From: Paragonimus skrjabini miyazakii
Lineage: Eukaryota > Platyhelminthes > Trematoda > Plagiorchiida > Troglotrematidae
Assembly: GCA_014338405.1 (NCBI GenBank)
Contig: JTDE01022195.1
Coordinates: 65,189 to 129,188 of the forward strand
Length of the DNA: 64,000 nucleotides
Direction of reading: 5' to 3'
Below are positions 13,301-23,420 of this stretch, piece by piece (within the stretch, counting starts at the first letter, position 1; each line of letters begins with the position of its first letter). The position numbers and the translations under genes are program-made. The notes under the pieces are model-generated. The model made no database searches and had not been told where the DNA came from. It saw only the letters and a program-made list of their open reading frames with translations.

Positions 13301-13600
13301 TCAGGGATATGGACTTTGTGGGAACTTATGTTTGGCAGCATCACATGCATGGAAGGTTCTGATATATTGTTTGAATGGTTTTGGAGTCTTCAGCAAATGT
13401 CACACGAATTTCTGGTATATGAAGTCGTGCGCAACCCATCTGTCAGAAGGACCTACATGACGATGCGCATAGAAAAATTCCCACAATTGGTACAGCAGGA
13501 AATCGCACTGTATTTGGAAAAAGCCTACTCCACAATCGAAGAAAAGTTGAGTGTAGTGAACGGCTTGTTTGGAGTCATACTCACTCCCTCTTTAATTTGA
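13301..13600 (+). CDS. Unassigned open frame, possible exon or decayed element
   Basis: About 97 codons are open from an acceptor-like ATATCAG at 13297-13303 to TGA at 13598. The protein has amphipathic helical character, for example 'RIEKFPQLVQQEIALYLEKA' and 'EFLVYEVVRNPSVRRTYM', and its composition looks more coding-like than neighbouring frames. I recognise no domain. No obvious donor site ends it. It lies 170 bp from a PLE remnant, so it could be an unrelated host exon, a fragment of another mobile element, or chance. Confidence 0.3.
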   Translation, partial: SGIWTLWELMFGSITCMEGSDILFEWFWSLQQMSHEFLVYEVVRNPSVRRTYMTMRIEKFPQLVQQEIALYLEKAYSTIEEKLSVVNGLFGVILTPSLI

Positions 13601-13786
13601 TTACGTCACCCATTCTGTACAAACACGGCCATAGCGGTAGTAAGAGTCACACCATTTTTGGACTATCAGGAGTCCAGACTTGAGTAGTAGACCATGCAGA
13701 TGTGTCATTCTGACACTGTCGAGGGATTATTGTTTTCCAGTTTTTGATTACTAATGTTTCTATTTTACCAGTAACGATAAAAGACA

Positions 13787-13836
13787 TACGTCGTGAGATG
13801 TTAACATTTCGTTGACTCTCTTCAGTCACGAACGTA
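13787..13836 (-). ncRNA. Hammerhead ribozyme, PLE type
   Basis: On the minus strand: stem I 5' half TACG-T-TCGTGA, core CTGAAGA, an 8-nt stem II region GAGTCAAC, then GAA followed by palindromic stem III ATGTTAACAT, C17 as cleavage base, and stem I 3' half TCACGACGTA. Stem I has ten pairs interrupted by one bulged T. All invariant core bases (CUGANGA, GAA, the A15.1-U16.1 pair, H17) are present. The weak point is stem II, which has only its closing G-C pair. A short palindromic stem III is typical of PLE hammerheads, which may act as dimers. Confidence 0.75.
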
Positions 13837-13957
13837 AAACATTGGAATATATAGGATATGCGGATAGCAACACCAATAGAAACAACCAACGATTGGGTTT
13901 ACAAAAAACAAGGACTGTTATCAGTTCCAGGGCAGACAAACTGCGTGAGTCAACAGT

Positions 13958-14236
13958 TTATGCACACAGGACCGGACGGCGAGTATTGATTAGCATAGCT
14001 TCGGAGAAGACAAGCAACTTCGGATTCCGATTACGCAACAACGCTTGAAACGAATTGGCGGGGTCAACAACGTGACCTGTCTCCATGATGTGCTTTGCTA
14101 TGGATGAGATTCGGATTTCGTCTCACTCGTTCTGCTGCCATTGCCTGTTGCGTCATGGCGCGCACCAACCACTTGGGCATATGTTCAGCCATTCTTTGTC
14201 GTAGGCACCGATCTGTTCTGCCGATATAGACGTCAC
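13958..14236 (-). pseudogene. GIY-YIG endonuclease domain of a Penelope-like element
   Basis: The minus strand from the gap edge reads 'DVYIGRTDRCLRQRMAEHMP' and 'KWLVRAMTQQ', the YIG and following helix of the PLE C-terminal nicking endonuclease. After a frameshift near 14075-14085 it continues 'AKHIMETGHVVDPANSF', 'LLRNRNPKLLVFSEAMLI' and 'RRPVLCA' before a stop. The GIY side is lost in the N gap. No RT is attached. PLE endonucleases nick chromosomal DNA to prime reverse transcription; this copy is broken. Confidence 0.82.
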
Positions 14237-14336
14237 NNNNNNNNNNNNNNNNNNNNNNNNNNNNNNNNNNNNNNNNNNNNNNNNNNNNNNNNNNNNNNNN
14301 NNNNNNNNNNNNNNNNNNNNNNNNNNNNNNNNNNNN
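14237..14336. other. Scaffold gap, 100 N
   Basis: Exactly 100 N, a conventional placeholder, so the true length is unknown. It interrupts the locus A endonuclease and the inner edge of the right inverted-repeat arm, which is the kind of sequence short-read assembly fails on. Confidence 0.98.
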
Positions 14337-14390
14337 AGAGTAAACGAAATGTTAACATCTCGCGACGTATGTCTTCTATCGTTACTGGTG

Positions 14391-15257
14391 AATTGGATCA
14401 AGGGAACGTAGTGTTTTAAGTTTCTATTGTACAAGGTGCGCACAAGAATCTGATTGCTGTATAAGAGGTGCCGCGTGAACGTTCCAATTCATTTGTCGAT
14501 TTTGGACTTCACTGTGAGTGACGGCTTTTCTTGGGCAACGTGTTGGCTAGACGTCGTATGGTTTTAACTCATAGACAGAGGAACAATTAGAAGGGTTCCA
14601 TAGTTCGGGAATGTCACAAGCAAGCTTCGTCGTGTGAGTTGTGGGAGTGAATTGATTTTTTCCTAGTGTGCAGCCTTCTCCTGAGTTGTTGAACTGGATG
14701 AAAGAGCAGGACGTTGAAATGATTCGGAAGAAAGTCACATAAGATTCACGGAAGATGTTTTTTCAACCTATAGTTGGCATCTGCTTAGTGTGCGTAAGCG
14801 ATTAGAGGATGAAAATAATGTATCTTCAAAGGAGATATTACGTTTTTTCATGTTCATTTTAACAATCTTTCTCAATAACTTATCAGGGATATGGGGGTGT
14901 AAAATAACGCCTCATCACTAAGACATGTGCACAACATAGACATTCTGTGACTTGCTCTAGCAACAATATCCCTAAAACATTGGGTGATTTTATGGTTTTG
15001 TCTCGATCAAACAACCAAGTTCTTTTACTGTAATGTCACGGTCTTCAGCACACTAAAGCTGTGCTCCAATTATTAAGTTGACTTCGTGGATGATACATAT
15101 TGGATAATTTCCGCAACATTTGCACAATCTAAACAGTGACGTTTTACTGGGCAAGTACCTGGCTCATATAGACCATGCTGATATCGTAGTATTCTTATCT
15201 GACAAGTCCAAAGTGTCACAGCTGGTTATAGGTAGTGCTCACCATTGAACTGAGCTC
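14391..15257. other. No gene recognised
   Basis: No supported gene or repeat; only short unconvincing frames. Confidence 0.5.
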
Positions 15258-15391
15258 TGTAACTTTAGATCCGACCTATACTGCCACCTTGGATATTCCA
15301 CGTCACTGTTGAGGTGAGCGGCGGCCCGAGCCACAGTACCTTTTGATCAGGCTCATGGCTGTTGTGATGATGATGATGATGTAACTTTAGA
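15258..15391 (+). mobile_element. 5'-truncated LINE 3' end with target-site duplication
   Basis: A 110-bp insert (15270-15379) ends in a (TGA)n tail and is flanked by the 12-bp direct repeat TGTAACTTTAGA at 15258-15269 and 15380-15391. The insert shares CACTGTTGAGGTGAGCGGCG-like sequence with the 3' region of the LINE at 20.7 kb on the other strand. This is the signature of target-primed reverse transcription with severe 5' truncation. Confidence 0.8.
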
Positions 15392-17101
15392 GGTCAAAGC
15401 TGTACTCCTAAACTGTTTCAGTAACGCTAAGTTTAAGACTAACCAATGCACTTCTGAATATTGTTAACCGATCCACATGCCCTAGCACAAATACGGTCTG
15501 TTTCCGGAACCAACAAAGTGGTTCACACAACACCAGATTAACCATTTCGTCTAATAGTCGACAATCCTGCTGGGAAATTATTTTCACGAAAGTTACATGT
15601 AATCAAGTGGTAATGAATGCCACATGCATATACAATACATAGCAGTGTACTGCATATGAGTGAATAACAAAAAATGGCATAACAAAATGTTTCGACTTAT
15701 CAGAATGCCTTTCGACTGTTGTCAGTCACCATTAGAAACAGGGGGAGTTTGGATAGTGTGACGGACGGATGGGTTGGTGTGAGACTGATGCTTGACTTGT
15801 ACGTCGTTTGTTGGATGAAGTCATACAAGTCTTGGGGTCGAAGATGCTTGCCGTAACACGGCGTATTGTTTAGTTTGTGTGGCGGTATCAAGGCAAGATG
15901 TGTTGTTCAACATGCTGTGCACGAGCGACGAGTCACTGCTCTTGATGCGTCGCGTAGAGGGGTGTGATAAAACGTGAGTTTTAGCGATCTTCTAGACTTA
16001 GTAGGTCCAGAAGATTATGCAAAAAGGCCACTGTAGAGAGTATGATCCCCGTTAGCGGGAACCACGGAACATGGTTTGTTACATGGCTGTATAAAAACAG
16101 ATCATCCGTACCCGTTGTTCACCTGTTGCTGCCAGTGGTGCTGATCCACAGAATGTATAGGTTACTTAATTAATTATACATATGCAGTTTGTAAGTTTCC
16201 TACTTCATTTATGGTTTCCCATAAGGTAAACTGCCGCATGTGAGGGCGAGTTATTCCACACATTGTGTGTGAGTAGTGTATCAAAATGAGAACGTAGAGC
16301 CTATCTTCACCGAGTTCACACTCATCACGACATACTAAAAGATAGAACATTCATCCGTGCATCTGCCATATGTTGTAGACTGGCTAGGTATTTCTTCAAT
16401 GTTTAGTTGTTGCATGTGAATTTCTAAGAAACCGGTTGTTGTGTGTATGTACGCACGTGCGTTCACCCACCGATACGCGACTTCGTGCACCTCAGATTGA
16501 AGCAAACGCTGGAACGCGACCGTCACATTTAAGCTTCAGCGTTCTTTCCTGAGACAATAATACTTAGCTGTTCAAACGTTTTGCAATGTGGGATCGTTAA
16601 CGTCGGTGCTATTGTCACTTCTGTACTGGTGGCTGCTTTTACTTCCCAGATTCAACGTTCATTAAACCGGACCTCAGTGATAGTGTCATTTGTCTACTTA
16701 CATCAATTTTGTTCATTGCTATAATAGCTCTACTTACTAAAACGTCTGCATCATCGGTCCATCAACAACAGATCGCCCTCTTGCACACACTGGAACACGT
16801 TTCATTCCCACCACTGCCATCCACACACAGCCTGAATGGAGCGGCTAGCCGGCCGTACATGTTAAAACATGCCATGCAAGATAAACCACTATAGAGGACC
16901 TACGGCATGCTAACTGTCTGTTTGGATGACACAGTGATATCTCACGCTGTCGGTTTAATTGGCTGTGTATGGACCATTATGTCGACACTATTGATAAAGA
17001 ACACCGTGGAACAACTATGTTCACTTTGTCAACTACCGTTCAATTAGTACTGATAAAAGGCACTGAACATAGAATAGCCAATATTAGCTTATCAAGACAG
17101 C
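15392..17101. other. No gene recognised
   Basis: No family motif or structured repeat found; short frames only. Confidence 0.5.
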
Positions 17102-17451
17102 GAGAAGATATACATTGCGAGATGCAAACATTCCGCTTATTCTCATCAACCGATTATTTCAAACATTCGGTTATATGAAACGGGCAGTACGTATAATTCT
17201 CTGTATGTGCGCCCGTGGCTTACAAACATAGTTTAATGCGAACGGTTTTTCATCAGGTAAGTAAATTGTCCACGGTAGACCGCCTGAAACCTGAGAAGCT
17301 CCTGAGGAGTGTTCGGTTTGCGAGTGGATATTAGGTCAAATTTGTTGAAATTCATTGCAAGGAGTGATTGACAAACTCTCAACCACAAACAGCGCCGAAG
17401 AAACAGGATTTTGTCAATCCTCCTTACATAGGAGATCACAGTAAGTAGATA

Positions 17452-17853
17452 GTGGAGATCTGCTGCTCATCGCACTTATCCCGCAGGATTAGTCTCCACT
17501 GCCTCAAACGTTCTTTCTCGGAAAATTCTGCCTCCCATGTCATTTACCAGTTCACCTGCATTTGCAGTGCCTCATACTTTAGCAGAACGGACCGAAACTT
17601 ACGTCATGGGAAGGCGAAGCATACTCCCAAGTGGTTAGTGCAAACAAGGAATCAACGCGGGTCAGTATGTCAAAACTCGAACAGAAATCCGGCGTCTTCG
17701 ATCGCGAAACACTTAATCGCAACAGGTCATGTGGTTGACCCCGTCATTTCGTTTATGGTCCTTAGTACGCAACCGCAACCCTCAAATGTTAGTGTTTCCG
17801 AAGCATTGTTAATCCCGCGCACGCACCGGCCCTCTGTTGGCAAAAGGTGCTGA
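17452..17853 (+). pseudogene. GIY-YIG endonuclease domain of a Penelope-like element
   Basis: 133 codons, with 'HVIYQFTCICSASYFSRTDR' (about residues 29-48) corresponding to the GIY...YIG region and its C-x-C pair, 'KHTPKWLVQTRNQRGS' next, then 'SSIAKHLIATGHVVDPV' and 'VSEALLIPRTHRPSVG'. YIG has become YFS, so a conserved position is altered. The order and spacing match the PLE C-terminal domain. There is no RT upstream in the window; the sequence between 17180 and 17450 shows no RT motif. It is a stand-alone remnant. Confidence 0.78.
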
Positions 17854-17975
17854 CCCAATCAAGTTCGTTGCCGTGGCAGTGAAACCGTTGACAGAACTCT
17901 GACTGCACCCATGTGAAATTCGTTCATTTCATTTTGTCGCCATACCCTAAACCTGTATAGCCGAATGTTTTGTGT

Positions 17976-18016
17976 AATCGACTGATGAGAATAAACGAAA
18001 TGCTTGCATTTTGCAT
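17976..18016 (+). ncRNA. Hammerhead ribozyme, PLE type, partly decayed
   Basis: Core CTGATGA at 17982-17988, an 8-nt stem II region GAATAAAC, GAAA at 17997-18000, stem III ATGC-TT-GCAT (18000-18009) and H17 = T at 18010. All invariant core bases are present, but stem I keeps only about three pairs next to the core and stem II only its closing pair. It lies about 120 bp after the endonuclease stop, as at the other endonuclease loci. Confidence 0.55.
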
Positions 18017-18149
18017 TGTATGTCTTCTTCCCGTCTTGTTGAACTGGACAAATGGAACTCAATATTTCAAGTGTTAGCTGAAATGACTATATGTCGTCAA
18101 TAGAAACTAGATTTACTGCTTGACTGACAATAGAACGAACATCTCAGTG

Positions 18150-18245
18150 GTGGCAAGGATATTGACGTGCCCTAGTGAAATTTGAGTATATTGCTTCTTT
18201 TCGAAACGGGCTGACTGAAAATGGGAATGTGACAGTTATGAGTAA
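18150..18245 (+). mobile_element. Degenerate hammerhead SINE tail
   Basis: The plus strand reads TTGACGTGCCCTAGTGAAA-TTTGAGTATATTGC, aligned to the SINE hammerhead, then CTTCTTTTCGAAACGGGCTGACTG and GGGAATGTGACAG, aligned to the SINE 3' part. Core CTGACGA is TTGACGT here, so the ribozyme is dead. Old copy with no recognisable head. Confidence 0.55.
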
Positions 18246-20640
18246 TGGTTAGTTTATGTCAAACCAACATCCTCAGCGTTTTCTGAGAAAAAGGACGTCA
18301 ACACCTCTCAAAAGTGGCGAACTCTGTCATAGATGACGCTGTTTGGCTGTTGTCTGGACGTGTTCCAATTGAAAATTTTGTTCTGTTTTGTTACTGCAAC
18401 AAAGTGCACTGCGGGGTTGTGAATAAACAATCTCAAGGTCGTTGTGATCGAATTTGAGTTGCCGAATAGCTAAATTAAATGTGGATCGGTGATACAAAAT
18501 TCACTGCGATCAGGTAGGTCAAGATAATCGGTGATTTTCAAATATTTCGGATGACCACCACAACACTTTAACTTATCGACGTCCCAGACCGGCTTGAAGT
18601 TGCCCATCATTTGCTGAAGCGAGAGTGAAGCTGTAGCGATGTATTTAATACGAGGGAACTACGAAATTGGGTGAAAGATTGCACAAACAGAGGAGAGCTG
18701 GCCGGCGCGCACAGATTAGTGTTATGTTACAATGTCACTCTGTCCATTATGAGCAAAACGGGAAAGTGATATAACAATCAGTACACAAGGAACGTACAAT
18801 AATGGTAATTATTAGGAAAACTGGGAAGCCCCAATTCAAAGCATTAACCAGATGACAGCAACGTTATGTTTGCAGCATTAGCGAATTATTCGTATGTAAT
18901 CAATTTTAGTATCTATATTTTATGTACCTGTATACTTTTTGTTTAACAGGAAACGGTTTAGTGTAGATTTTTGTATCGATGCATTTAGTTGGTACACCTT
19001 AGAATAATGGTGCATGGTAGATCAGATGTACGTTTATATTTTCATTAAATACTTGTCTGATAACTCCATCTCGTCTAATCTCGACAATGGGTTAGGACTT
19101 TGCTATCGTGGTTTGATTGTGTTATTGATTTTTGTTACGTTGATCTTAAGGAAAAATTCACTTAACCAATCCTTTGACTTCCTGTGGGTTTCCTCATTCT
19201 ACATGCCTCACAATTGATTTGGTTTTCGTCCACTGTGATAATCATTCCTATACTCTTTTAAAATGAACCAACACTGAATAGTTGGCGCTATAATTGCGAT
19301 TGTATTGATGCCGTTCGTGACACATGTTCCTTAGGTTTCATGACCCTGGTTACTGTTGTGGTAGTCGTCTAGGTTTGAACTGCTTGACAGTATCCAAGAC
19401 ACAGATGACTGCGTAAATTACACGAAAGTAAACAGGTGTTGGGTAAGTGCTGGAAAGTTAATTAGTTAGTTTTCATACCGTAACGAACAAACTGAACTCT
19501 TCATCATGTTATGAGTTAATCGATAACAGTCGATAGTCATCTGCTGTTGGTTTCGGTTTGCCTACGGGTGTTTTCACAGACTTATTCGACAACTCATTTA
19601 CATGAGAGAGTGCACCGATCTGTTGTTGAATTTGTGAACTGAAGACACACTGTTGGCTGAATAAATATGGCACATATATGTCAACATGTGTAGGACTGAT
19701 CTTACTCATTATAATCACTAGCGTAACGGGAAGCTGATGTATGCATAACAAACAATTTCTGCGGTTCTTAAATGCCTTTCCTTCGTCTGGGGTTCGGACA
19801 GCACTATACAATCACATAAACAAACATTTCACTGTTCACCTAATTTTAAATAGATCGGGTACATATTACAGTCGAACCTCGATAGTAGTGTCTGATGCCA
19901 CTCGACTCTGGCCAATTGACGCTGTTGGAGTGGTAATCGAACCCAGCTTGTATCCCTCTTCCAGGTTGTGACCTCCTATTATGAAGATATAATAAACAGC
20001 CAAATGTTATAGTTTGTTGTACTCACGTTAAACAAAACGTGGGTTTAACTTTTGTACGTTTATAAGCATTATTTTTTTGTCTGCTCTGCGAAGTCACGCC
20101 CTATCTGAATTGAGTGATTCTACATACCTGCTTGCGATGAGAAGCCTTTCTGAAGAGTCCCTACTGCATGAATCTCGGATGACTTTGCTTGTGGATTCGA
20201 TAATGAACGAACGGTCTTTTTTCCCTATTCTCTACCCCTCATTTCTTTTGGATTAGCCACACTGGCTAATTCGGTATCAAATTAGGGCCACATCATCAGT
20301 ACTCGACAATGGACATCCATCTGGCTTATTTTTTGTTTGTCGCATTAGTGTCCGCTTACTACGGTAGCACGAATGATTAGGTGGTCGATCGAAGGGGGAG
20401 GGCATCATTCAGGCAAGCAAACTTAGCGGTGGAAGTGGTCCATTTTCAAGGGGGCCTCATGTGTAAAGCTTTAACGTTAAACGACTTCAGACTGTACTCA
20501 CCAAGTTTGCCTAACAGCTCTGGTAGGGACATTGATTGGCACACGCTTTACTGGTTTGTATGTCATGAAATTGGCGCTTATAGCGAGCTACCGTTACTGG
20601 ATAGGTGGCACCGTTACTGAGATCCGGATTAATGAATGCG
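18246..20640. other. No gene recognised
   Basis: AT-rich sequence with short frames only, none with motif support. Confidence 0.5.
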
Positions 20641-21146
20641 TACACTTTTAGTAGAGAATCTGATAAAATGTCATCACATAATAGATATCATCATATCTGA
20701 CAAAGGTGACACCAAGGTCATATATTGTTAATTTATTCCCACTGGCCTTGAACCTGTCCAGAAGCTGCTGTGACTCCGGACGCCGCTCACCTAAACTGTG
20801 ACGTACGGTATCTCTGAAAGAAGGAATGCTGGCAAACAGGATGAAAAACTGACAAAAAACACCTGAGTGGGAGAACTAGACATGGTTATGAATGCAGAGA
20901 AACCGCTGGCCGCGAAACATTGCTATCTCGGACAGCGTTTATAGCCAGCGATTTGAACGATTACGAGGGCCCCAACCGGGCAGATAACACCTACCCACCA
21001 TTCAATGGAACAGTAAGTCTTGTTACATAAACACAGGCGTCCTCTGGCTTCGGTGACAGGCCAATCCGAATCCGAATTGTGACAGGCTACTCCGAATCGG
21101 AGGTCGCCAACCGGTCTCAGTATATAATGCCCGGTACGGTAAACGC

Positions 21147-22380
21147 TCATCTGACCTGCGGCGTACGTCGCACAACAACAGCAGGTTGTGCAACGTTGAT
21201 CACTTGGCCAATTGATCGCGGATTGCTGGCATCACGGAATACGCACCGGCGAACGACCGTATTGCTCACACGTTCATTCCACATAATGCGAGCTAACTGG
21301 CGGAGACAACGATGGTTAAACACAGCAAGTCTGTTGATATCTTCATTGCTAACAGGCCACGTTTCCGAACCATAGAGCAAAACAAAACGCATACAAACAT
21401 TATATACTCTCCCTTCCGGCGCACTCGTGTCGATGCTATCCTAGCCGACATTTTATCAGCAATGTTACAAGCTGATGAGATAGGGTTACCCAAATAGGAA
21501 GAAGTGTCCACATTCTCAAACGAATTGCTTGTAACAAAGAAGGCGGGAGTGAGAACGTTTCAGTCTTGAAGCAGCACTTTGCACCTTGAAGGTGTGAAGC
21601 GCATTCCACACAAACCACACTCACCTTGTTCAGCATGGTCTGTATGTCTTCGGCAGAGGGGCTAGGTAAGTCAGTGTCACCAGCATACTCAAGATCCGTC
21701 AACCTAGCTCCAAGAAAAAGCTCAACGCTAAACTCACTGGACTCCTGGAGCGCACTTTTTGGAATATCGTCCATGACAACAGTGAACAAGAAGGGGGAAA
21801 TCGTCCTTAGGCCCAAAAAAGCACAACCATCGGCTGCCTGTCACAGTGTCGATTGTCTAAGATCCGTCGCAAGGTAAAATGTTATCAATGCACCCTCCAA
21901 CGGACCGCAATCCTGCCTGTTCTCCATACATCTGAATTTCTGTGGGCTTAGTGACCCGATGTAATATAAGGTCAGTGGGTAACTCTGGCACAACAGACAC
22001 CAAAATGTGTGGTTGTGACCCCGTTTAGTAAACTGAGGATTATTGTTGATAAGCCTCATGCAAGATGTATCTGTTCAGTTCCCCATACCGTCTGAAAGAG
22101 TCTTGTCAGTTCTGATATTAACCCCTCTCTTCATTATTCTTGAAAAGAGAAGGATAAAGAAGATCTGGTGCAAGAGCCTTGTTACGCTTCAGGGCCACTT
22201 CTGCTTCCGATGGAGAGCCGTCTGGAACATAGTGACTGACCATTCAGGTCCCATCGTTTGCATTGTCTGGTTGAAGCCAGTCAAACGGTTCCTCAGCATG
22301 TTCAGCCCACTTATTAACTCTGCGCGATTGGCTAATGACAAGTGAACCATCTTTCTCGCATATAGTCTCATTCACACCGA
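21147..22380 (-). pseudogene. LINE reverse transcriptase and C-terminal part, internally deleted
   Basis: Visible minus-strand blocks: 'EQAGLRSVGGCIDNILPC' (about 21850-21910), 'ISPFLFTVVMDDIPKSAL' and 'LTDLEYAGDTDLP' (motif C, YADD changed to YAGD), then 'LLYGSETWPVSNEDINRL' and 'FNHRCLRQLARIMW' in the C-terminal region. Motif A (F-x-D...AFD) should lie between the first two blocks but there is no room for it, so an internal deletion removed it. Upstream 'AEVALKRNKALAPDLLYPSL' fits the fingers region. Inactive by several independent lesions. Confidence 0.8.
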
Positions 22381-22675
22381 TTCGACGGCCAGTAAAACCA
22401 CGGACCAGGGATTAAAGTTTTCTGCTGCTGTCAGGAGAAAGGTGGTTCGATCAAGTGGTGTTCACAGTCTGTCCGCAAGCTTCCAATCAGCTTGCCTTTA
22501 GGTTCTCCTCATAATCAGTAACAGGTGGAATCGACAGACGCTTGTTCGTGAGGTCTATCGACGCGACAGAAATCCAGCTCTGTCGCAACTGCACGGCTCC
22601 TTTTGTATTTACCGTTACACAGCAAGTTTTCATAGCTGCTGCGATTTATTCCCAGTGATCGTTAGGTTCTCGTAA

Positions 22676-23310
22676 CTAATTTGAACTGAACAGTTTACTC
22701 GCCAGTGTTTTCTGGTAAGTTGTCTTGACAGTGTCCTCGCTCGGATGCCAGTTAGTTAGCTTGCATTTGCAAGTGTGTGATCTATAGGAAATTGACAAAA
22801 CAAGACGGGCACGCACAACAGCATGATCCGAGGCCGGGTGGTTGCTCCAACATGCACGACAGCCGTTAACAGAGCGACGCCTCCTGTAGCTGACTGCTAT
22901 TTGATCGAGTTGTGTCCACGGCTGAGAAGCACATAGAGGTCTCCGTGTAACACAATGACTTTTCCTTTGTTGGAATACGATGCTCGAAATATAGAGACCC
23001 TGAGCTGCCCGCAGCTGCAATAGTCTTTCACCATTGTCAATGCGTTATACTCGGACACCAAACATTTCTCTCAGCCGCTCCTCTTTTAGAGAATGAAGAC
23101 TGCTGAGCATTAAAATCGGCGACTAATATGGCGAGGTTACATGGTTCATGAGATCGACGAATGTGTCGTAGAATGCATCTTTGGTAGCATCCGAGCAGTT
23201 ACCCGGTGGAGCGTACTCGGATATAATGGACATACAACGTTTTTCTGATTTGCCATGACAGACTTTTATTGACGCATTGAATCTGATAACGTATAAGCGA
23301 CTGTGCACTG
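22676..23310 (-). pseudogene. LINE apurinic-like endonuclease domain
   Basis: Minus-strand fragments read 'YAPPGNCSDATKDAFYDTF' (about 23200), 'LAILVADFNAQQSS' (about 23096-23137, the GDFNA motif with Gly to Ala), 'PWTQLDQIAVSYRRRRS' and 'HPASDHAVVRARL' (SDH motif, about 22810). These are the successive motifs of the APE endonuclease that nicks target DNA in LINEs. The pieces lie in at least two frames, so the domain is non-functional. Confidence 0.82.
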
Positions 23311-23420
23311 CGATTCAAGCGAGCAAACATTCTGCTCTGGAACTCGGTGCGATTCTCAATTCAGCTTGACCACGGGATTCAGTTTCGACATCACCAGAAA
23401 CCCTGAGAAAGAAGCGTTTG

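Larger units (their letters stand above)
13766..14390 (-). mobile_element. PLE endonuclease remnant inside hammerhead inverted repeats (locus A)
   Basis: Arms 13766-13819 and 14337-14390 are inverted repeats matching at 50 of 54 positions. Between them, on the minus strand, is a GIY-YIG endonuclease remnant (13958-14236). The arm downstream of the endonuclease carries a sense hammerhead (13787-13836); the opposite arm carries the matching 3' half on the other strand and is cut internally by a 100-N gap. This resembles a PLE pseudo-LTR present in inverted orientation on both sides of the endonuclease. Confidence 0.75.
17102..18029 (+). mobile_element. PLE endonuclease remnant inside hammerhead inverted repeats (locus C)
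   Basis: Arms 17102-17176 and 17955-18029 are inverted copies matching at roughly 58 of 75 positions. They bracket a GIY-YIG endonuclease frame (17452-17853). The downstream arm holds a sense hammerhead (core at 17982) and the upstream arm a more decayed antisense one. The distal sequence GTATGTCTTCT...GAACTGGA also matches locus A, so both are the same PLE family, with locus C older by arm divergence. Confidence 0.68.
20660..23420 (-). mobile_element. Decayed non-LTR retrotransposon (LINE) with APE endonuclease and RT
   Basis: On the minus strand, pieces appear in LINE order: APE endonuclease (about 23310-22676), a linker, RT (about 22380-21400), a C-terminal block (21392-21147), then a 3' region with GGTGAGCGGCG and TGA-like repeats near 20690. 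The 3' region matches the TSD-flanked insert at 15270. It is broken by many frameshifts and stops. The C-terminal motif style is of the CR1/RTE type widespread in trematodes; exact clade needs a tree. Confidence 0.82.
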
